Shown: positions 61,490 to 64,000 of the stretch, piece by piece
How the letters are laid out: every line of letters starts with the position of its first letter
Numbering within the stretch: the stretch's first letter is position 1
DNA from: Syntrophomonas zehnderi OL-4
Lineage (GTDB): Bacteria > Bacillota > Syntrophomonadia > Syntrophomonadales > Syntrophomonadaceae
DNA: 64,000 nt
Assembly: GCF_000983115.1 (NCBI RefSeq)
Contig: NZ_CGIH01000026.1
Location: forward strand, 112,564 to 176,563
Direction of reading: 5' to 3'
Program-made: the position numbers and the translations under genes
The notes under the pieces: generated by a model
The model's input: only the letters and a program-made list of their open reading frames with translations
Databases searched by the model: none
Told to the model about the DNA's origin: nothing

Positions 61490-62198
61490 CTATGATAATT
61501 ATGAATTGCTACAGATGCTGGAAAAAATGCCCCAGCCGGAAATACAGATAAGTCATGTCAATGGGCAGCGTTATATAGCCTGCGGCTGGAAAAACAATAA
61601 GCGGCTTATTTTGCAAGGTACCGTTGGCAATAATCTGGGAGCTTTTGCCGAGGGACCTCAAATCGTTGTATTCGGCAATGGACAGGAAGGTGTTGCCAAT
61701 ACGATGAATGATGGTCAAATAATCGTTCATGGGCGGGTTGGCGATATTGCCGGATATGGTATGCGCGGTGGAAAGCTTTTTATTAAGGAAAATGCGGGGT
61801 ATCGCTTAGGTATTCACATGAAGGCTTACCAGGAAAAAAAACCGGTCATTGTTGTAGGGGGGAGTGCAGGTGCCTTTGCCGGTGAATACATGGCAGGCGG
61901 CACCATCATAATCCTGGGGATGAATTCAAACCAGGCTTTGATTGGTTCTTATTGCGGTACCGGGATGTACGGCGGAGCCATATACCTGCGTGGTGAATAT
62001 CCCTCACGTAATCTGGCACCTAACCTAAAAAAAGAGGTGCTGGGCGCTGATGGGTTGGCTGAAATAAAAGACTATTTAGCAGAATATGTTAGCTTTTTTG
62101 GCGATACCATGGAAAATATCACCAGCGCCCCTTTTACCCGCCTAAGTGTAGAAAAAAAGCGCCCCTTTGCCCATCTCTACACCGGTTTCGTAAGCTGA
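61467..62198 (+). CDS. glutamate synthase, GXGXG-domain subunit (split GltB domain 3)
   Basis: Stand-alone version of the C-terminal structural domain of GltB, a right-handed beta-helix made of G-x-x-G-x-x-x-G repeats. These are seen in GTVGNNLGAF, GRVGDIAGYGMRGG and GGSAGAFAGEYMAGGTIIILG. In fused enzymes this domain holds the ammonia tunnel and domains in place. At 243 residues it matches archaeal-type GltB3. AAGGAGG precedes ATG 61467. It is the last gene of the nitrogen operon; only 4 bases separate its stop from a convergent gene, and no terminator is visible. Confidence 0.87.
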   Translation: MTIINAADYDNYELLQMLEKMPQPEIQISHVNGQRYIACGWKNNKRLILQGTVGNNLGAFAEGPQIVVFGNGQEGVANTMNDGQIIVHGRVGDIAGYGMRGGKLFIKENAGYRLGIHMKAYQEKKPVIVVGGSAGAFAGEYMAGGTIIILGMNSNQALIGSYCGTGMYGGAIYLRGEYPSRNLAPNLKKEVLGADGLAEIKDYLAEYVSFFGDTMENITSAPFTRLSVEKKRPFAHLYTGFVS

Positions 62199-62202
62199 CA
62201 TG

Positions 62203-62454
62203 TTAATATTTAACCTGCAATGACTTAAGAGCAGGCATAATATCATCCACATGACCTTCAAAAAAAATGGCGTGTCCTTTTACGTTCGGGAATTCCAGCG
62301 AAATCATTTTAATAAACACAAAACCTATATCCTCAAGCTCTTGGCGGCTCAGATTACGGATATATTCCATATGTTTATCGGTAATCTTTTTGGCAGTACA
62401 GTAGATTTCTTTGCCTTTGGAGTTAACCAGAGTAGTTGCTACCAGGGTGCGCAT
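62203..62454 (-). CDS. hypothetical protein, 83 aa
   Basis: Not recognised. It is a soluble, mixed-charge protein with a central segment MEYIRNLSRQELEDIGFVFIKMI. GAGGTGAAG precedes the ATG on the minus strand. It lies between the convergent end of the glutamate synthase operon and the tRNA pair, and a GC-rich hairpin (62485-62509) separates it from the tRNAs. A real gene is likely because of the good ribosome-binding site; function unknown. Confidence 0.5.
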   Translation of the reverse strand: MRTLVATTLVNSKGKEIYCTAKKITDKHMEYIRNLSRQELEDIGFVFIKMISLEFPNVKGHAIFFEGHVDDIMPALKSLQVKY

Positions 62455-62484
62455 ATCTTCACCTCGATCTATTTTAAATATACT

Positions 62485-62509
62485 AAGGCCACTCCTGTCG
62501 AGTGGCCTT
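62485..62509. terminator. hairpin between tRNA pair and small hypothetical gene
   Basis: AAGGCCACTC (62485-62494) pairs perfectly with GAGTGGCCTT (62500-62509) around a 5-base loop. There is no strong T run after it on the minus strand, so the terminator role is tentative. Confidence 0.45.
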
Positions 62510-62524
62510 AATCATTGCGTTTAT

Positions 62525-62600
62525 TGGTAGCCCCAAGGGGAATCGAACCCCTGTCTCCGCCTTGAGAGGGCGGCATCCTAGGCCTCTAGACGATGGGGCC
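62525..62600 (-). tRNA. tRNA-Glu (anticodon CTC)
   Basis: On the minus strand it begins GGCCCCATCGTCTAG and ends TGGGGCTACCA, with CCA encoded. The anticodon arm CCGCC-CTCTCAA-GGCGG gives CTC. The T-arm carries GGTTCGATTCC. It follows tRNA-Gln by 7 bases in one transcript. Confidence 0.92.
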
Positions 62601-62607
62601 ATAAAAA

Positions 62608-62681
62608 TGGCAGCCGAACAAGGATTCGAACCCTGGCGAACTGATCCAGAGTCAGTCGTGCTACCACTACACCATTCGGCT
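62608..62681 (-). tRNA. tRNA-Gln (anticodon CTG)
   Basis: On the minus strand the acceptor AGCCGAA pairs with TTCGGCT, discriminator G, CCA encoded. The anticodon arm ACTGA-CTCTGGA-TCAGT gives CTG. The T-arm contains GGTTCGAATCC. It is the first of a tRNA-Gln/tRNA-Glu pair downstream of gltX. Confidence 0.92.
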
Positions 62682-62710
62682 GCATTGCGCAATTTGCCTG
62701 CGCAAAAATC

Positions 62711-62739
62711 ATTATAATACAGGGAATAACGAATGTCAA
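62711..62739 (-). promoter_or_regulatory. consensus promoter of the tRNA-Gln/tRNA-Glu unit
   Basis: On the minus strand a perfect TTGACA (62739-62734), a 17-base spacer and a perfect TATAAT (62716-62711). It lies about 30 bases before tRNA-Gln. Confidence 0.88.
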
Positions 62740-62944
62740 AGGGTTTATCCTCATTGTTAAAAAAGTTTTCACCGGCCTCAATAGACAAAGTAAATGTAGC
62801 GTTTAATCTTACAAAATAAAGGTTGCATTTACTTATGACCGCCCACCAAATTTGAACCAGTTCTAATCGAAGGTTAAAAGGTAGTGTAAAGGGGATAATC
62901 CCATAACCCGGAATAAGGTTTTACGGATGATTAACACCGACCCA

Positions 62945-64000
62945 TTAGCCGCCTTTATTTTCTAATAAAGCTATGGCCCTGTTTATCCTTTCCCTGCACG
63001 CCTGCGCGCCCAGCAGTTCCATAACCTCAAAGAGTCCCGGGGTATTGGTACGCCCGGAGAGAGCCAGACGGGTAGGATGAATCAGATCAGCCGCCTTAAG
63101 CCCTGCTTCTTCAGCCCGGGAACGAATGGCGGCTTCCAGTGATTCGGCATTAAACGGCCTGGTTTCCAGCAAGGCGGCAACCATCTGCAGATTTTCCAGG
63201 GCACCGTTTTTGTAAAAATACTTCGTTGCCCCCTTTTCATCATAGCTGGTGGGAGCCACAAAGAAGTATTCGATAGCCAATAAAAGTTCAGCCACGGTTT
63301 TTACCCGACTGCGTACTAGATCAATGGTCTGACAAAAATAATCCTGATTTTCATCGGTTAGCCAACCCCGGGTGCGGGCTTCTTTTTCCAAGCTTAAGGC
63401 CAGTTGGGGGGTATCAATTTCGTTCATATAGTGACCATTCATCCAAGTCAGTTTTTCGATATCATAGATGGCGGCTGATTTAGAGACCTGATTCAGATTA
63501 AAACGAGCGATCATTTCATGACTGGACATTATATCCGTATCATCACCCAAAGACCAGCCCAGCAGGGCTAGATAGTTAAGCAGAGCTTGAGGCAGGTAGC
63601 CTTGTTCACGAAACTCTTGGACCGAAGTAGCTCCATGCCGTTTGGAAAGCTTGCTGCGATCCGGAGCCAGAATCATGGAAACATGGGCAAATTTAGGCAG
63701 AGGCAGTCTTAATGCTTCATATAATAACACCTGCTTGGGGGTATTGGATAAGTGCTCCTCGGCTCTTATAACATGGCTGATTCTCATACTGTAGTCATCT
63801 ACCACCACCGCAAAATTGTAAGTAGGCCAGCCGTCTGCCTTGGCAATGATAAAATCATCCATTAATTCGTTTTGAAACTTAACTTCGCCGCGCACTAAAT
63901 CCTGTACTATTGTATTTCCTGTGGATGGCATCTTGAAACGGATAACCGGCTGGCTGCCCTGTTCCAGACGAGCGGAAACCTCAGCGGGACTGAGATCACG
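62945..64000 (-). CDS. gltX: glutamyl-tRNA synthetase, 3' part (runs off the window)
   Basis: C-terminal 351 residues of GluRS; the N-terminus with the HIGH motif lies beyond 64000, and the frame is open to the window edge. Visible parts are the core segment YNFAVVVDDYSMRISHVIRAEEHLSNT, the KMSKS-type loop DRSKLSKRHGATSV, and the helical anticodon-binding domain at the C-terminus. No histidine or zinc insertion is visible. It is followed on the same strand by tRNA-Gln and tRNA-Glu, which have their own promoter. In bacteria lacking GlnRS the enzyme also charges tRNA-Gln; that cannot be judged here. Confidence 0.94.
   Translation of the reverse strand, partial: RDLSPAEVSARLEQGSQPVIRFKMPSTGNTIVQDLVRGEVKFQNELMDDFIIAKADGWPTYNFAVVVDDYSMRISHVIRAEEHLSNTPKQVLLYEALRLPLPKFAHVSMILAPDRSKLSKRHGATSVQEFREQGYLPQALLNYLALLGWSLGDDTDIMSSHEMIARFNLNQVSKSAAIYDIEKLTWMNGHYMNEIDTPQLALSLEKEARTRGWLTDENQDYFCQTIDLVRSRVKTVAELLLAIEYFFVAPTSYDEKGATKYFYKNGALENLQMVAALLETRPFNAESLEAAIRSRAEEAGLKAADLIHPTRLALSGRTNTPGLFEVMELLGAQACRERINRAIALLENKGG

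Overview
The window looks like a chromosome segment of an anaerobic, spore-forming Gram-positive bacterium of the Clostridia, possibly near Syntrophomonadaceae or Peptococcaceae. The placement rests on gene content: YtxC and PdaB sporulation-type proteins, a T-box leader, a YqzL-like micro-protein, MutS2, PolX, DUF445, a Firmicutes-style Pho box, pyruvate formate-lyase and O-acetylhomoserine sulfhydrylation. I could run no database search, so the family is a guess. No phage, insertion sequence or CRISPR array is visible.

Layout. 1-5.4 kb: small hypothetical and membrane proteins, a metallo-beta-lactamase-fold hydrolase, a self-contained transcription unit for a 26-residue peptide, two polysaccharide deacetylases and tRNA-Val. 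5.6-17.2 kb: a translation block (ytxC, DUF445 gene, thrS, an L20-type leader with infC-rpmI-rplT, an rRNA methyltransferase, a YqzL-like micro-gene, a Phe T-box with pheS-pheT, and a TGS-domain nucleoside kinase). 17.3-22.1 kb (minus): cardiolipin synthase and pyruvate formate-lyase with its activase. 22.3-29.4 kb: phosphate regulon (phoB-like, phoR, pstSCAB, phoU) with Pho-box-like repeats before pstS and pstC. 29.5-38.4 kb: zapA, polX, DUF421 and NIF3-like genes, a U32 peptidase-like gene and mutS2. 38.5-48 kb (mostly minus): metA, metY, iscU, iscS, nadA, a MOSC gene, cysK (plus strand) and a class A penicillin-binding protein. 48.3-62.2 kb: tyrS, then a nitrogen-assimilation block of carA, glnB, amt, asnB, an ANTAR regulator, glnA and a five-gene split glutamate synthase. 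62.2-64 kb (minus): a small hypothetical gene, tRNA-Glu, tRNA-Gln and the 3-prime part of gltX.

Main observation. Five leaders in the nitrogen block (carA, glnB, amt, asnB and the ANTAR gene itself) share one design. Each has a short hairpin with a six-base loop, A-(A/T)-(A/T)-G-G-(C/T), whose 3-prime side is also the start of an intrinsic terminator. The two structures exclude each other. A-at-1 and G-at-4 in a hexaloop is the known recognition feature of ANTAR RNA-binding antiterminators, and the only ANTAR gene in the window sits in this block. The inferred circuit is an ANTAR protein that releases terminators in front of carA, glnB, amt, asnB and its own ANTAR-glnA-glutamate synthase operon. 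Two points differ from characterised cases: I find only one hexaloop hairpin per leader rather than two, and the receiver-like domain lacks the usual acidic pair and lysine, so the input signal is unknown.

Other notable points: PheT lacks the usual N-terminal tRNA-binding OB-fold domain; PolX has an altered polymerase site beside an intact PHP domain; infC appears to start at ATC; a roughly 39-base intergenic element recurs; the penicillin-binding protein has a cysteine-rich repeat tail.
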